This document shows, in pieces, positions 31,418 through 40,648 of a stretch of 64,000 nucleotides of DNA (its first letter is position 1; every line of letters starts with the position of its first letter). The notes beneath the pieces are model-generated. The model did no database searches and was not told the DNA's origin. It saw nothing but the letters and a program-made list of their open reading frames with translations. Made by a program: the position numbers and the translations under genes. The DNA is from an uncultured Rhizobiaceae bacterium (GTDB lineage: Bacteria > Pseudomonadota > Alphaproteobacteria > Rhizobiales > Rhizobiaceae): contig CAMYMG010000010.1 of the NCBI GenBank assembly GCA_947259295.1, positions 1 through 64,000 of the forward strand, given 5' to 3'.

Positions 31418-32818
31418 TCATTCAGACCGCGTCGCCGGGCCCTCGGCCGCAGGCTTGGCCTCCGCCCGCTTGCGGCGAAGCTGATCGGCAACGATCAGCC
31501 GCGACATCGCATGGTAGAGCGGCTCGCGTGAGATCATCCGCGCCGTGCCGTAACCCAGCATCGAAGCGCACATCAGCGGTATGACATTGTCATGGTTGCC
31601 GGTCATCTCGAGGATGATGACGAAGGCCGTCATCGGCGCCTGCACCACGCCGGCGAAATAGCCGGCCATGCCGAGCAGCGCCGCCAGTCCTATATCGGCA
31701 CCCAGCATCAGCCCGAGCGTGCTGCCGATGCCGGCGCCGACGGAGAGCGACGGCGCGAAGATGCCTCCCGGTATGCCCGACACCATCGAGAGCAATCCGG
31801 CGGCGAACTTTTCCAGGAAGAAGAACCAGGGCAGGGCATTGCCTTCGATGGCACTGCGCGCCTGGTCGTAGCCGGTACCGAAGGTCTGTCCTCCCGAAAT
31901 GAGCCCGATGCCCGCCACCGCGAGACCGCATGCCCCGGCAAAGATCAGCGTCCGCTTCAGCGGATAGGGCTGCAGCCAGCGCCGCAGGCGTCGGATCGAC
32001 CGGAGCGCCGCCCAGCTGAAGCCGGCACCCATGCCGCCGCCGATGATTCCGCAGGCGCCGACCAGGAACCATTCGGCGGTCGAACTGACCCGAGCGTCCG
32101 TGACGCCGAAATAGGTATAGTTGCCGACCAGGCCGATCGCCGCCAGGCCGGCCAGGATCACCGCCGACAGCACGATGCCGTTGGTCCGCGACTGGTAGCT
32201 GCGGCCCATCTCCTCGATGGCGAAAACGATGCCGGCGAGCGGCGTGTTGAAGGCGGCCGCGATGCCCGCCGCCGAACCCGCGAGGATCAGTCCGCGCGCA
32301 TGCGCCATGCCGCCCCAGCGCGCCGCCTGCAGCATCAGCGAGGCGCCGACCTGCACCGTCGGCCCCTCGCGGCCGATCGACGCGCCCGAGGCGAGGCCGA
32401 CCACGGTCAGCAGGATCTTGCCGACCACCAGCTTGAGCGACAGGATGTGGCTGCGGTCCGCGTCGTCGCGCAGCACGCGCGCCGCGATGGCCTGGGGAAT
32501 CCCGCTGCCCTGCGATCCCGGAAACCAGCTATGCGCCATCCAGGCGCACAGGACGAAGCCGACCGGGGTGATGACCAGCGGCAGCGCCGAGCGCCATCCC
32601 TCTCCGCTGGTGGCTGCGTGGAACAGGAACTGCGCTTCGTCGGCGAGATGGGCGAACATCACGCTTATCAGGCCGATGCCGATGGCGCCTGCCCAGAACA
32701 CGATCCGTGGCTGCCACACCCGCCGCGATGTCCACATGACGCGCGATCGGCGAAGCACCGGAAAACTCTTCTCAATACCCACGAACCTGTCCGCCTCCTG
32801 CACCGACGGTTTCATCAA
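31418..32818 (-). CDS. ClC family chloride channel/antiporter
   Basis: This 466-residue protein has the ClC fold of about 18 membrane helices, which moves chloride across the inner membrane. The anion-selectivity loops are present: GSGIPQ at 104-109, GREGPTVQ at 149-156 with the gating Glu151, and GIFAPSLSVGAG. Glu151 marks the external gate used by both channels and antiporters. Whether it is an antiporter depends on the internal gate residue, which I could not place with certainty. It is convergent with ialB, with 10 nt between the stops. Confidence 0.93.
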   Translation of the reverse strand: MMKPSVQEADRFVGIEKSFPVLRRSRVMWTSRRVWQPRIVFWAGAIGIGLISVMFAHLADEAQFLFHAATSGEGWRSALPLVITPVGFVLCAWMAHSWFPGSQGSGIPQAIAARVLRDDADRSHILSLKLVVGKILLTVVGLASGASIGREGPTVQVGASLMLQAARWGGMAHARGLILAGSAAGIAAAFNTPLAGIVFAIEEMGRSYQSRTNGIVLSAVILAGLAAIGLVGNYTYFGVTDARVSSTAEWFLVGACGIIGGGMGAGFSWAALRSIRRLRRWLQPYPLKRTLIFAGACGLAVAGIGLISGGQTFGTGYDQARSAIEGNALPWFFFLEKFAAGLLSMVSGIPGGIFAPSLSVGAGIGSTLGLMLGADIGLAALLGMAGYFAGVVQAPMTAFVIILEMTGNHDNVIPLMCASMLGYGTARMISREPLYHAMSRLIVADQLRRKRAEAKPAAEGPATRSE

Positions 32819-32929
32819 GGTTTTTCGAAGCGGCGTGTCAACCGTCGCGCGTGACGCAACCCCTGCATCATGCTATGTGCGCGCCAAACATCGACAATCC
32901 GACCCGATCCACCCATATAGCGCCCAGTC

Positions 32930-34165
32930 ATGACCCTTTCGCTCAACCTTGCCGATACAGCCGCGCGTAACGCGCTGCGCAGCCCTGCCCCTGCGCTCGG
33001 GCGGGCGTCGCTGATCGGGCTGACGCGCGCCGAGGTCGCCGAGGCGCTGGTCGCTGCCGGTATCGTGCCTGAACGCCAGGCGAAGATGCGCGCCCAGCAG
33101 CTCTGGCACTGGCTCTATGTGCGCGGCGTCTCCGACTTCGCTCACATGTTCAACATTTCGAAGGAGTTGCGCGGCCAGCTGGCCGAGCATTTCGACATCG
33201 CGCGGCCGGAAATCGTCGAGGAGCAGATTTCGACAGACGGCACACGCAAGTGGCTGTTCCGTTTTCCCCCGCGTGGCGCCGGGCGTCCGGTCGAGATCGA
33301 GACCGTCTACATTCCCGAGGCCGGTCGCGGAACGCTCTGCATCTCCTCGCAGGTCGGTTGCACGCTGACCTGCTCCTTCTGCCACACCGGTACGCAGAAG
33401 CTTGTGCGCAACCTCACCGCCGAGGAAATTCTCCTTCAGCTGATGACAGCGCGCGACCGGCTTGGCGACTTCCCCGACCGCGATACGCCGGACGGTGCCA
33501 TCGTGCCTGCCGAGGGCCGCAAGATATCCAACATCGTCATGATGGGTATGGGTGAGCCGCTCTACAATTTCGAGGCGGTGAAGAAGGCCTTGCTGATTGC
33601 CTCGGATGGCGACGGCCTGTCGCTGTCGAAGCGCCGCATCACGCTCTCCACCTCCGGCGTGGTACCGGAGATCTACCGCACCGGCGAGGAGATCGGCGTC
33701 ATGCTCGCCATCTCGCTGCACGCCACCAATGACGATCTGCGCGACATGCTGGTGCCGATCAACAAGAAGTATCCGCTGAAGGAACTGATCGCGGCCTGCC
33801 GCGCCTATCCGGGTCTGTCCAACGCCAAGCGCATTACCTTCGAATATGTGATGCTCAAGGACGTCAACGATAGCCTCGCCGACGCAAGGGAGCTGGTGAA
33901 GCTCTTGAAGGGCATCCCGGCCAAGATCAATCTGATCCCGTTCAATCCCTGGCCCGGCAACAACTATCAGTGCTCCGACTGGGAGACGATCGAGAAGTTC
34001 TCCGATTACATCAACTCGGCCGGCTATGCCTCGCCAATCCGCACGCCGCGCGGCCGCGACATTCTCGCTGCCTGCGGCCAGCTCAAGTCGGAATCCGAGC
34101 GCATGAAGAAGACCGACCGGCTGGCGCTCGAGGCGATGATGATCGCGGGGCACGGCGAGGCCTGA
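32930..34165 (+). CDS. rlmN: Dual-specificity 23S rRNA/tRNA methyltransferase RlmN
   Basis: RlmN (411 aa) is a radical SAM enzyme that methylates C2 of A2503 in 23S rRNA and A37 in some tRNAs. The [4Fe-4S] cluster ligands are Cys144, Cys148 and Cys151 (CTLTCSFC). The methyl-carrying catalytic cysteines correspond to Cys137 (seven before the cluster, as in E. coli) and Cys382 (LAACGQL). [11 protein letters not shown] is the SAM-binding glycine-rich segment. The stop overlaps the start of the next gene, so the two are probably coupled. Confidence 0.96.
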   Translation: MTLSLNLADTAARNALRSPAPALGRASLIGLTRAEVAEALVAAGIVPERQAKMRAQQLWHWLYVRGVSDFAHMFNISKELRGQLAEHFDIARPEIVEEQISTDGTRKWLFRFPPRGAGRPVEIETVYIPEAGRGTLCISSQVGCTLTCSFCHTGTQKLVRNLTAEEILLQLMTARDRLGDFPDRDTPDGAIVPAEGRKISNIVMMGMGEPLYNFEAVKKALLIASDGDGLSLSKRRITLSTSGVVPEIYRTGEEIGVMLAISLHATNDDLRDMLVPINKKYPLKELIAACRAYPGLSNAKRITFEYVMLKDVNDSLADARELVKLLKGIPAKINLIPFNPWPGNNYQCSDWETIEKFSDYINSAGYASPIRTPRGRDILAACGQLKSESERMKKTDRLALEAMMIAGHGEA

Positions 34166-34644
34166 TGACGGCGACGCTGGTCTATCTCGGCCGCTTCCTT
34201 GTCCTCATCCTTGGCTACGCCATCGCATCGCTGGCTGCCAGCCTCTTCCTCAATGTCCTGCTGTTCAGCGCGATCAACCCGAGGCCCGAGGAGACATTGC
34301 CCGTCGTTGTGGGCTCGATGGTCTTCTCGGTGCCCTTCTTTGCGCTCTTCGTCGCCTATTTCGCCTTCATACCCGCGGTCCCGGCGATGCTTCTGGGAGA
34401 AATCCTCGGCAAGCGCGACTGGCTCTTCTATGCCCTTGCCGGCGCCGTCGTCGCGGCGGTCGTCATCGGCATGCTGACCGGCATGGCCGAAACCGGGCAG
34501 GATTTCGTTTCCGACCCGGGCTTCGCTTTGGCGATCATTGGCAGCGGGCTGTTTGGCGGCATGGCCTATTGGCTGGTCGCCGGCCGGAGCGCCGGCCGCT
34601 GGCGCGAGGCGATTGCCCGCGAACCTACTTCGCCTGCGCCGTAA
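34165..34644 (+). CDS. Four-helix inner-membrane protein of unknown function
   Basis: This 159-residue protein is not assigned to a named family. Four hydrophobic segments are seen at about 10-33, 46-70, 85-108 and 120-140, with short charged loops and a basic C-terminus (RSAGRWREAI). Its ATG overlaps the rlmN stop (ATGA), so it is probably translated by coupling. Its 3' end overlaps the convergent lysE-like gene by 20 nt. The composition matches its neighbours. A role linked to rlmN cannot be claimed. Confidence 0.75.
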   Translation: MTATLVYLGRFLVLILGYAIASLAASLFLNVLLFSAINPRPEETLPVVVGSMVFSVPFFALFVAYFAFIPAVPAMLLGEILGKRDWLFYALAGAVVAAVVIGMLTGMAETGQDFVSDPGFALAIIGSGLFGGMAYWLVAGRSAGRWREAIAREPTSPAP

Positions 34645-35266
34645 GGATCTTCAGCGCGAAGGCCGAGAACACCCCCGCAAACAGATAGTCGACCAGACGC
34701 GTGACGCGCGGATTGCGCGCCATGGCCACGGAAAAGCGCTCAGCGGCCAGCACCATGGGCGCAGTCACGGGCACCGAAATCAGCACGAACATGGCGCCGA
34801 GGAAGAACAGCTTGCCCGGCGCATCGGGATCGAGCGGCGACACGAACTGCGGCAGGAAGGTCATGAAGAACAGGATGATCTTCGGGTTCATCAGATTGAC
34901 CCCGAGGCCGGTCGAGAAACTCCTGATCACCGACAGCCGCGGACCGCTTTTCTGCGTCGGCTTGAATGCCGAGCCGTGGCGGATGGCCTGGTAGGCGAGA
35001 TAGACGAGATAGCCCGCTCCGAAGATCTTCAGTGCCAGGAATGCGGCGGGCGATGCCACGATCAGCGCCGACACGCCGACCACCACCAGGGTGGTGTGTA
35101 TCAGCGTACCGAACAAGGCGCCGGCCATCGACGCAAATCCCGCGGCCCGGCCCTGGCTCAGCGCTCGGCTGACGAACAAGGTCATGTCCGGACCCGGCGT
35201 GATGGCGAGGATCACCGAAGCAATGGCGAACTGGATCAATATCGGCGTGCTGGGGAGAAACGACAT
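34625..35266 (-). CDS. LysE family amino-acid exporter
   Basis: This 213-residue protein has six membrane segments and the LysE/RhtB fold, which exports amino acids such as lysine, threonine or homoserine lactone. The N-terminal motif ITPGPDMTLFVSRALSQGR is diagnostic, as is GLGVNLMNPKIILFFMTFLPQF. The chosen ATG gives MSFLPSTPILIQFAIAS; an upstream in-frame ATG would add 13 hydrophilic residues. It is divergent from the second TRAP operon, and the intergenic palindrome could serve either gene. Confidence 0.9.
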   Translation of the reverse strand: MSFLPSTPILIQFAIASVILAITPGPDMTLFVSRALSQGRAAGFASMAGALFGTLIHTTLVVVGVSALIVASPAAFLALKIFGAGYLVYLAYQAIRHGSAFKPTQKSGPRLSVIRSFSTGLGVNLMNPKIILFFMTFLPQFVSPLDPDAPGKLFFLGAMFVLISVPVTAPMVLAAERFSVAMARNPRVTRLVDYLFAGVFSAFALKILTAQAK

Positions 35267-35597
35267 GGTCTGGGTCTCATGGTCGACCGCCCAGCCATAT
35301 GGCAAACGCCGCCCGCGCGCCAGTGGACGGACAGTCCTGCTGCAATGCAGTATTCTTTATCGCAATGCAATAGAACGGCGAGAATTGGTTGACCAATTCG
35401 CCGGTTTCGAACGCCTGCGCAATCCAGACCATCGATAGGCGGCAGAGATCGAAGTCCAATAGCTGTATTCGGATGCGGCAGCACTTCCGTCGCCGAGAGC
35501 GGGCCCGGATCGCAGGTCGAATTACACGCTTGCAACACGGCATTTCCTGCATATGCTGGCGAGGCAGAATAAAGCATAAAATGCAACTGGGAGGTGC
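35267..35597. promoter_or_regulatory. Divergent region with an 18-bp palindrome (35382-35399)
   Basis: This 331-nt region between the lysE-like gene and the TRAP operon has no supported gene. It carries GAATTGGT (35382-35389) and ACCAATTC (35392-35399) around TG, a perfect 8-bp-arm palindrome. Its core resembles the TGGTNNACCA operators of UxuR/ExuR-type GntR regulators. The left neighbour sequence contains TGCAATGCA-like repeats near 35341 and 35361. No GntR gene is adjacent; the one in this window is 13 kb away. The operator role is inference. Confidence 0.5.
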
Positions 35598-36728
35598 ATG
35601 ATGACCAAGGATCCGATTTCACGCCGCAGATTTCTGAAGACATCCGCCATTGGCGGAACCGTGGCCGCCGGCGCCACCTTGGCCGCACCGGCCGTGCTTG
35701 CGCAGACTCCGCTCGTGATTAAGATGCAGACCTCCTGGCCGGCATCCGACATCTGGATGGATTTTGCCCGCCAGTATACGACGCGGGTTGAAGAAATGTC
35801 GGGTGGCCGGCTGAAGGTCGACCTGCTGCCCGCCGGCGCCGTCGTCGGCGCCTTCCAGGTCATGGATGCCGTGCATGACGGCGTCATCGACGCGGCTCAT
35901 ACCGTTCCCGTCTACTGGTACGGCAAGAGCAAGGCGGCGTCGTTCTTTGGCACCGGGCCGGTGTTCGGCGGCAATGCCAATACGATGCTAGGCTGGTTCT
36001 ACGAGGGCGGCGGAGCCGACCTCTATCGCGAACTGACGCAGGACATTCTGAACCTCAACGTCTACGGCTTCATGGGCTTCCCGATGCCGGCGCAGCCCTT
36101 CGGCTGGTTCAAGGGAGAGGTCAATACAGCGGCCGACCTGCAGGGCTTCAAGTATCGTACCGTCGGCCTTGCCGCCGACCTGCTTCAGGGCATGGGCATG
36201 AGCGTGGCGCAGCTGCCCGGCGGCGAAATCGTCCCGGCCATGGAGCGCGGCGTGATCGACGCCTTCGAGTTCAACAATCCTTCGTCGGATCTTCGCTTCG
36301 GGTCGCCGGACGTGGCAAAGAACTACTACCTTTCGTCCTACCACCAGGCCTCCGAGAGCTTCGAGTTCCTGTTCAACAAGGACTTCTTCGACGATCTCGA
36401 CCCCGACCTGCAGGCAATCCTGAAATATGGCGTCGAGGCGGCATCGACGGCGAATACCGCGCTCGCCATGGAGAATTACTCCAACGATCTCAATCGCATC
36501 CAGACCGAGCACGGCGTGACCGTGCACCGCACGTCGCGCGAAATCCTCGAGGCGCAGCTGCAGGCCTGGGACAAGCTGGTCGCGGAGCTTGAACAGGATC
36601 AGTTCTCCAAGCGCGTGATGGACAGCCAGCGCGCCTGGGTCGACAAGGTCGCCTATTACGAACTGATGAACGCGCCCGATCTCGCTCTCGCATACGAGCA
36701 CTATTTCCCGGGCAAGCTGAAGCTCTGA
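35598..36728 (+). CDS. TRAP transporter solute-binding protein, TakP/mannitol-chloroaromatic type
   Basis: This 376-residue periplasmic receptor has a Tat signal (SRRRFLKTSAIGG) with cleavage near residue 36 (VLA-Q). It resembles the COG4663 group (TakP/FcbT1-like), which binds 2-oxo acids or aromatic carboxylates: MQTSWPASDIWMDFARQY, GFKYRTVGLAADLLQGMG and AFEFNNPSSDLRFG are typical. The Tat signal distinguishes it from the Sec-exported receptor of the first TRAP operon. Two ATGs are adjacent (35598, 35601) after GGGAGGTGC. The small and large permease genes follow, in the same order as in other TRAP operons. Confidence 0.92.
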   Translation: MMTKDPISRRRFLKTSAIGGTVAAGATLAAPAVLAQTPLVIKMQTSWPASDIWMDFARQYTTRVEEMSGGRLKVDLLPAGAVVGAFQVMDAVHDGVIDAAHTVPVYWYGKSKAASFFGTGPVFGGNANTMLGWFYEGGGADLYRELTQDILNLNVYGFMGFPMPAQPFGWFKGEVNTAADLQGFKYRTVGLAADLLQGMGMSVAQLPGGEIVPAMERGVIDAFEFNNPSSDLRFGSPDVAKNYYLSSYHQASESFEFLFNKDFFDDLDPDLQAILKYGVEAASTANTALAMENYSNDLNRIQTEHGVTVHRTSREILEAQLQAWDKLVAELEQDQFSKRVMDSQRAWVDKVAYYELMNAPDLALAYEHYFPGKLKL

Positions 36729-36804
36729 GCAGGCCGTAACACCCCGCAGGGATACGGCGCCATGCGCGCCGTATCCCTGTTCCGGGCAAAGGAGAAGACC
36801 TGCC

Positions 36805-37374
36805 GTGATCCGGTTCATCGCATTCGCCGACAGCCTGTCTGCGTGGTTCGGCAAGGCTTTCGGCTGGCTTGTCATCATGATGACGCTGGGCATGAGCTAT
36901 GAGGTCTTCGTGCGCTATGCGCTCAACCGGCCGACCTCCTGGGCCCTCGACGTATCCTTCATCATGTACGGCACGCTTTTCATGATGGGCGGCGCCTACA
37001 CGCTGTCGCGTGGCGGGCACGTGCGCGGCGACTTCGTTTACCGCCTCTGGGCGCCACGCACCCAGGCCGCGGTCGACCTGGTCCTCTACCTGCTCTTCTT
37101 CTTCCCGGGCGTGACGGCGCTGATCCTGACCGGATGGAAATATTCGACGCGTTCCTGGGGTTATGCCGAGGTCAGCGTCAACAGTCCCGCCGGCATCCCG
37201 ATCTTCCAGTTCAAATCGGTACTCGTCGCCGCTGGCATCCTTCTCTTCATCCAGGGCATAGCCCAGGTGTTTCGCTGCATCCTTTGCATGCGGGAGGGGT
37301 ACTGGCGCGTCGCCGAAGAGGACGTCGTCGAAACCGAGCAACTGCTGGTCAAGCAGGCTGCCGATAGCGACTGA
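36805..37374 (+). CDS. TRAP transporter small permease subunit (DctQ family)
   Basis: This 189-residue protein has four membrane segments and the DctQ fold (YEVFVRYALNRPTSWALDVSF, YGTLFMMGGAYTLSRGGHVRGD). It is the small membrane subunit that pairs with the following DctM-like permease. It starts with GTG after AAAGGAGAAGACC, 76 nt after the receptor gene. The C-terminal cytoplasmic tail is charged (EEDVVETEQLLVKQAADSD). Nothing in it tells the substrate. Confidence 0.92.
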   Translation: MIRFIAFADSLSAWFGKAFGWLVIMMTLGMSYEVFVRYALNRPTSWALDVSFIMYGTLFMMGGAYTLSRGGHVRGDFVYRLWAPRTQAAVDLVLYLLFFFPGVTALILTGWKYSTRSWGYAEVSVNSPAGIPIFQFKSVLVAAGILLFIQGIAQVFRCILCMREGYWRVAEEDVVETEQLLVKQAADSD

Positions 37375-37422
37375 TAGGCAACTGATCTCTGGTCCTTTTC
37401 CGACCCAAGCGGAGACGCGAAA

Positions 37423-38841
37423 TTGTCCGATCCCCAAGTAGCCCTGTCGATGCTCTGCATCTTCATCGTGCTGGTGTTTCTCGGCTTCCCGATCGCCTTC
37501 ACCTTGATGGCTCTGGGCATCTTCTTCGGCTACTACGCCTATTTCGATCCCGACCGCATGTGGCGCGTCTACAATCGCCTCGCGGAGGATTCCGACAGCT
37601 GGACGTCGGTGACGACATGGCTCGATGGCTTCCTGAACAACCGCATCTTCGACCTCTTCATCAACCAGACCTACACGGTGATGTCGAACGAGGTGCTGAC
37701 CGCCGTACCGCTGTTCCTGTTCATGGGCTACATCGTCGAGCGCGCGAACATCGTCGACCGGCTGTTCACGACGCTTAACATCGCCTCCAAGAACCTGCCC
37801 GGCTCGATGGGCGTGGCCGCGCTGATCACCTGCGCGCTGTTTGCCACCGCGACGGGAATCGTCGGCGCGGTCGTCACGCTGATGGGCCTCCTCGCTCTGC
37901 CGGCGATGCTGAAGGCGCGCTACGATCCAAGCTTTGCCAGCGGCATCATCTGCGCCGGCGGAACGCTCGGCATCCTCATACCGCCATCGATCATGCTGAT
38001 CGTCTATGCTGCCGCGTCGGGCGTATCCATCGTCCGGCTGTATGCCGGCGCTCTCCTGCCCGGTCTCGTCCTCGTCGGCTTCTACCTCGCATATGTCATC
38101 GGCCGCTCGATCCTGCAGCCCAGCATCGCGCCCAGACCGACCAAGGAAGAAGTCCCCGACGTTCCATTCATCCAACTGGCCTGGATGCTGTTCACCTCGT
38201 TCTTCCCGCTCGCCTTTCTCATTCTGGCCGTGCTGGGCTCGATCCTGTTCGGCCTGGCGACGCCGACGGAGGCCGCCTCGATCGGCGCGCTCGGTGGCAT
38301 GGTCCTGGCCGTGGCCTACCGGGCAATGACCTTCCAGCGCCTGAGGGAATCCGTCTATCTGACGGTGCGCACCACGGCCATGGTGTGCTGGCTGTTCGTC
38401 GGTTCCTACACCTTCTCGTCCGTCTTCTCCTATCTCGGCGGCGAGCAGCTGATTTCCGAATTCGTCCAGGGCATGGACCTCACCCCGCTGCAGTTCCTGC
38501 TGCTTGCCCAGCTGATCATCTTCCTGCTTGGCTGGCCGCTGGAATGGTCCGAGATCATCATCATCTTCGTGCCGATCTTCCTGCCCTTGCTGCCGATATT
38601 CGACATCGATCCGCTTTTCTTCGGCATTCTCGTCGCCCTGAACCTGCAGACGAGCTTCCTGACACCGCCGATGGCCATGTCGGCTTACTATCTGAAGGGC
38701 ATCGCACCCCCCAGCGTGCGCCTGACGCATATCTTCCGGGGCGTTATGCCGTTCCTGCTGCTCGTCTTCGTCACCATGGCAATGGTCTATATCTTCCCCG
38801 ACCTGGTGTTCCACCTGCCAACCTTGTTCTATGGCCGGTAG
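37423..38841 (+). CDS. TRAP transporter large permease subunit (DctM family)
   Basis: This 472-residue permease is the ion-coupled channel of the second TRAP transporter. About 12 membrane segments are visible, with typical motifs such as MGVAALITCALFATATGIVGAVVTLMG and GGTLGILIPPSIMLIVYAAASGVS. A longer loop after the second helix (FDPDRMWRVYNRLAEDSDSW) is characteristic of this COG4664 subgroup, which goes with the TakP-like receptor. It begins with TTG, preceded by CGGAGACGCGAAA, 48 nt after dctQ. Operon order P-Q-M. Confidence 0.93.
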   Translation: MSDPQVALSMLCIFIVLVFLGFPIAFTLMALGIFFGYYAYFDPDRMWRVYNRLAEDSDSWTSVTTWLDGFLNNRIFDLFINQTYTVMSNEVLTAVPLFLFMGYIVERANIVDRLFTTLNIASKNLPGSMGVAALITCALFATATGIVGAVVTLMGLLALPAMLKARYDPSFASGIICAGGTLGILIPPSIMLIVYAAASGVSIVRLYAGALLPGLVLVGFYLAYVIGRSILQPSIAPRPTKEEVPDVPFIQLAWMLFTSFFPLAFLILAVLGSILFGLATPTEAASIGALGGMVLAVAYRAMTFQRLRESVYLTVRTTAMVCWLFVGSYTFSSVFSYLGGEQLISEFVQGMDLTPLQFLLLAQLIIFLLGWPLEWSEIIIIFVPIFLPLLPIFDIDPLFFGILVALNLQTSFLTPPMAMSAYYLKGIAPPSVRLTHIFRGVMPFLLLVFVTMAMVYIFPDLVFHLPTLFYGR

Positions 38842-39008
38842 GAACCTTGCGGGCGACTATCTCGCCGAGACGGTGTCCGGCGCGCCATCGGCGGCATCGT
38901 CGTCACCACGGCTGACGGCGGAGGGGCGATGCGTGTACAATCGATCGGAAGATTTCCGCACAGGACGCCCCGGCTGGCGGCGGAGTGCACCGGAATGGGA
39001 GGTATTTC

Positions 39009-39179
39009 ATGGCTGACCGACTGATGGCGCTGATTGCAGTGGCCACGCTTGCAATATTTCTCGGCATCCTCGTCTGGAAGGTCCCGAGCCCCGACCTGAT
39101 CATCGTTGTCGCCATCACCATGGCGCTTGCGATCTGGGATCTGGTGATCGGCAGCGGCAGGAACCTTACCCGACGCTAG
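39009..39179 (+). CDS. Small two-helix membrane protein, unknown
   Basis: This 56-residue protein is predicted from a good ribosome binding site (GGGAGG, six nt before the ATG) and coding-like sequence. Two hydrophobic segments (about 5-23 and 29-50) are joined by KVPSPD, and the C-terminus is basic (GSGRNLTRR). I do not recognise the family. It lies 167 nt after the TRAP permease and 173 nt before argG, so it may be a separate unit or the tail of the TRAP operon. Confidence 0.6.
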   Translation: MADRLMALIAVATLAIFLGILVWKVPSPDLIIVVAITMALAIWDLVIGSGRNLTRR

Positions 39180-39352
39180 AAAGGGACCTCGTGCGCTGCA
39201 CGGTCATGTACAGAGCTCGCGAGGTCGGCCGCGTGCCTTCACCGCACGGGCCGGAGCCGCGCGGCCCTTGCCCGGTGGCGCTTTCCTGCTATTAGTGCGG
39301 CCGATTTCAACGGGCGCCCCGGGGCGCCGAAAGCGGGTGGCCGGCAAGCACA

Positions 39353-40576
39353 ATGAGCAAGTGGAAAGACGTCAAGAAGGTCGTCCTCGCCTATTCGGGC
39401 GGGCTCGACACCTCGATCATCCTGAAGTGGCTGCAGACTGAAATCGGCGCCGAGGTTGTGACCTTCACTGCCGATCTCGGCCAGGGCGGCGAACTCGAGC
39501 CGGCGCGCCGCAAGGCCGAGATGATGGGCATCAAGGACATCCGGGTCCTCGACCTGCGCGAGGAGTTCGTCTCGGATTTCGTTTTCCCGATGTTCCGCGC
39601 CAATGCCGTCTATGAAGGCACCTACCTGCTCGGCACGTCGATCGCCCGCCCGCTGATCTCCAAGCATCTGGTCGACATCGCCCTCGAGACCGGCGCCGAC
39701 GCCATCGCCCACGGCGCCACCGGCAAGGGCAACGATCAGGTCCGCTTCGAGCTGTCGGCCTATGCGCTGAACCCCGACATCAAGGTAATCGCGCCCTGGC
39801 GCGACTGGTCCTTCAAGTCGCGCACCGATCTCCTCAACTTCGCCGAACAGCACCAGATCCCGGTCCCCAAGGACAAGGAGGGCGAGGCGCCCTTTTCGGT
39901 CGACGCCAACCTTCTGCACTCCTCTTCCGAGGGCAAGGTTCTAGAGGACCCGTGGGGCGAACCGCCGGAAATGGTCCATCAGCGCAGTGTTTCGCCGATG
40001 GATGCGCCCGACGCCGTCACCGAGATCACGCTGGAATTCGCCAAGGGCGATCCCATCGCCCTCAACGGCAGAAAACTCTCTCCGGCAACGCTGCTCGCCG
40101 CGCTCAACGATCTCGGCCGCGACAACGGCATCGGCCGTCTCGACCTGGTGGAGAACCGCTTCGTCGGCATGAAGTCGCGCGGCGTGTACGAGACGCCGGG
40201 CGGCACCATATTGCTCGCCGCCCACCGCGCCATGGAGTCGCTGACGCTCGACCGCGGTGCCGCGCACCTCAAGGACGAGTTCATGCCGCGCTATGCGGAA
40301 CTCATCTACAACGGCTTCTGGTATTCGCCCGAGCGCGAGATGTTGCAGGCGATGATCGACAAGAGCCAGGAGGACGTCGAGGGCGAGGTCCGCCTCAAGC
40401 TCTACAAGGGCAACGTCATCGTCACCGGCCGCCGTTCGCCGAAATCGCTATATTCCGACGCGCTGGTCACCTTCGAGGACGACCGCGGCGCCTACGACCA
40501 GAAGGACGCCGAAGGCTTCATCCGCCTCAACGGACTTCGCCTGCGCACGCTGGCCGCCCGCAAGCGGCAGGGCTGA
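39353..40576 (+). CDS. argG: Argininosuccinate synthase
   Basis: ArgG (407 aa) condenses citrulline and aspartate with ATP, the seventh step of arginine synthesis. The N-type ATP-binding motif AYSGGLDTS is at 13-21. Other family landmarks are [25 protein letters not shown] and [20 protein letters not shown]. Length matches the type-I family. The upstream 173 nt hold a perfect 16-bp palindrome, GGCGCCCC/GGGGCGCC (39313-39328), that could be an mRNA hairpin. A terminator follows, so it is a single-gene unit. Confidence 0.97.
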   Translation: MSKWKDVKKVVLAYSGGLDTSIILKWLQTEIGAEVVTFTADLGQGGELEPARRKAEMMGIKDIRVLDLREEFVSDFVFPMFRANAVYEGTYLLGTSIARPLISKHLVDIALETGADAIAHGATGKGNDQVRFELSAYALNPDIKVIAPWRDWSFKSRTDLLNFAEQHQIPVPKDKEGEAPFSVDANLLHSSSEGKVLEDPWGEPPEMVHQRSVSPMDAPDAVTEITLEFAKGDPIALNGRKLSPATLLAALNDLGRDNGIGRLDLVENRFVGMKSRGVYETPGGTILLAAHRAMESLTLDRGAAHLKDEFMPRYAELIYNGFWYSPEREMLQAMIDKSQEDVEGEVRLKLYKGNVIVTGRRSPKSLYSDALVTFEDDRGAYDQKDAEGFIRLNGLRLRTLAARKRQG

Positions 40577-40602
40577 CGTCCAGCCAATCGACAGCCAACA
40601 AA

Positions 40603-40629
40603 AAACCCGGCCTTTCCGCCGGGCTTTTT
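40603..40629 (+). terminator. Intrinsic terminator after argG
   Basis: CCCGGC (40606-40611) pairs with GCCGGG (40618-40623) around CTTTCC, and a T5 run follows. A-run upstream means it may also work for the minus-strand lytic transglycosylase gene. Confidence 0.8.
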
Positions 40630-40648
40630 AGGTCGCTATGGAAAGCGG

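Noticed and set aside
36490-38814. 774-codon open frame antisense to the second TRAP operon
   Set aside because: Low-complexity Asp/Glu/His/Gln composition and no start signal; shadow of the TRAP genes.
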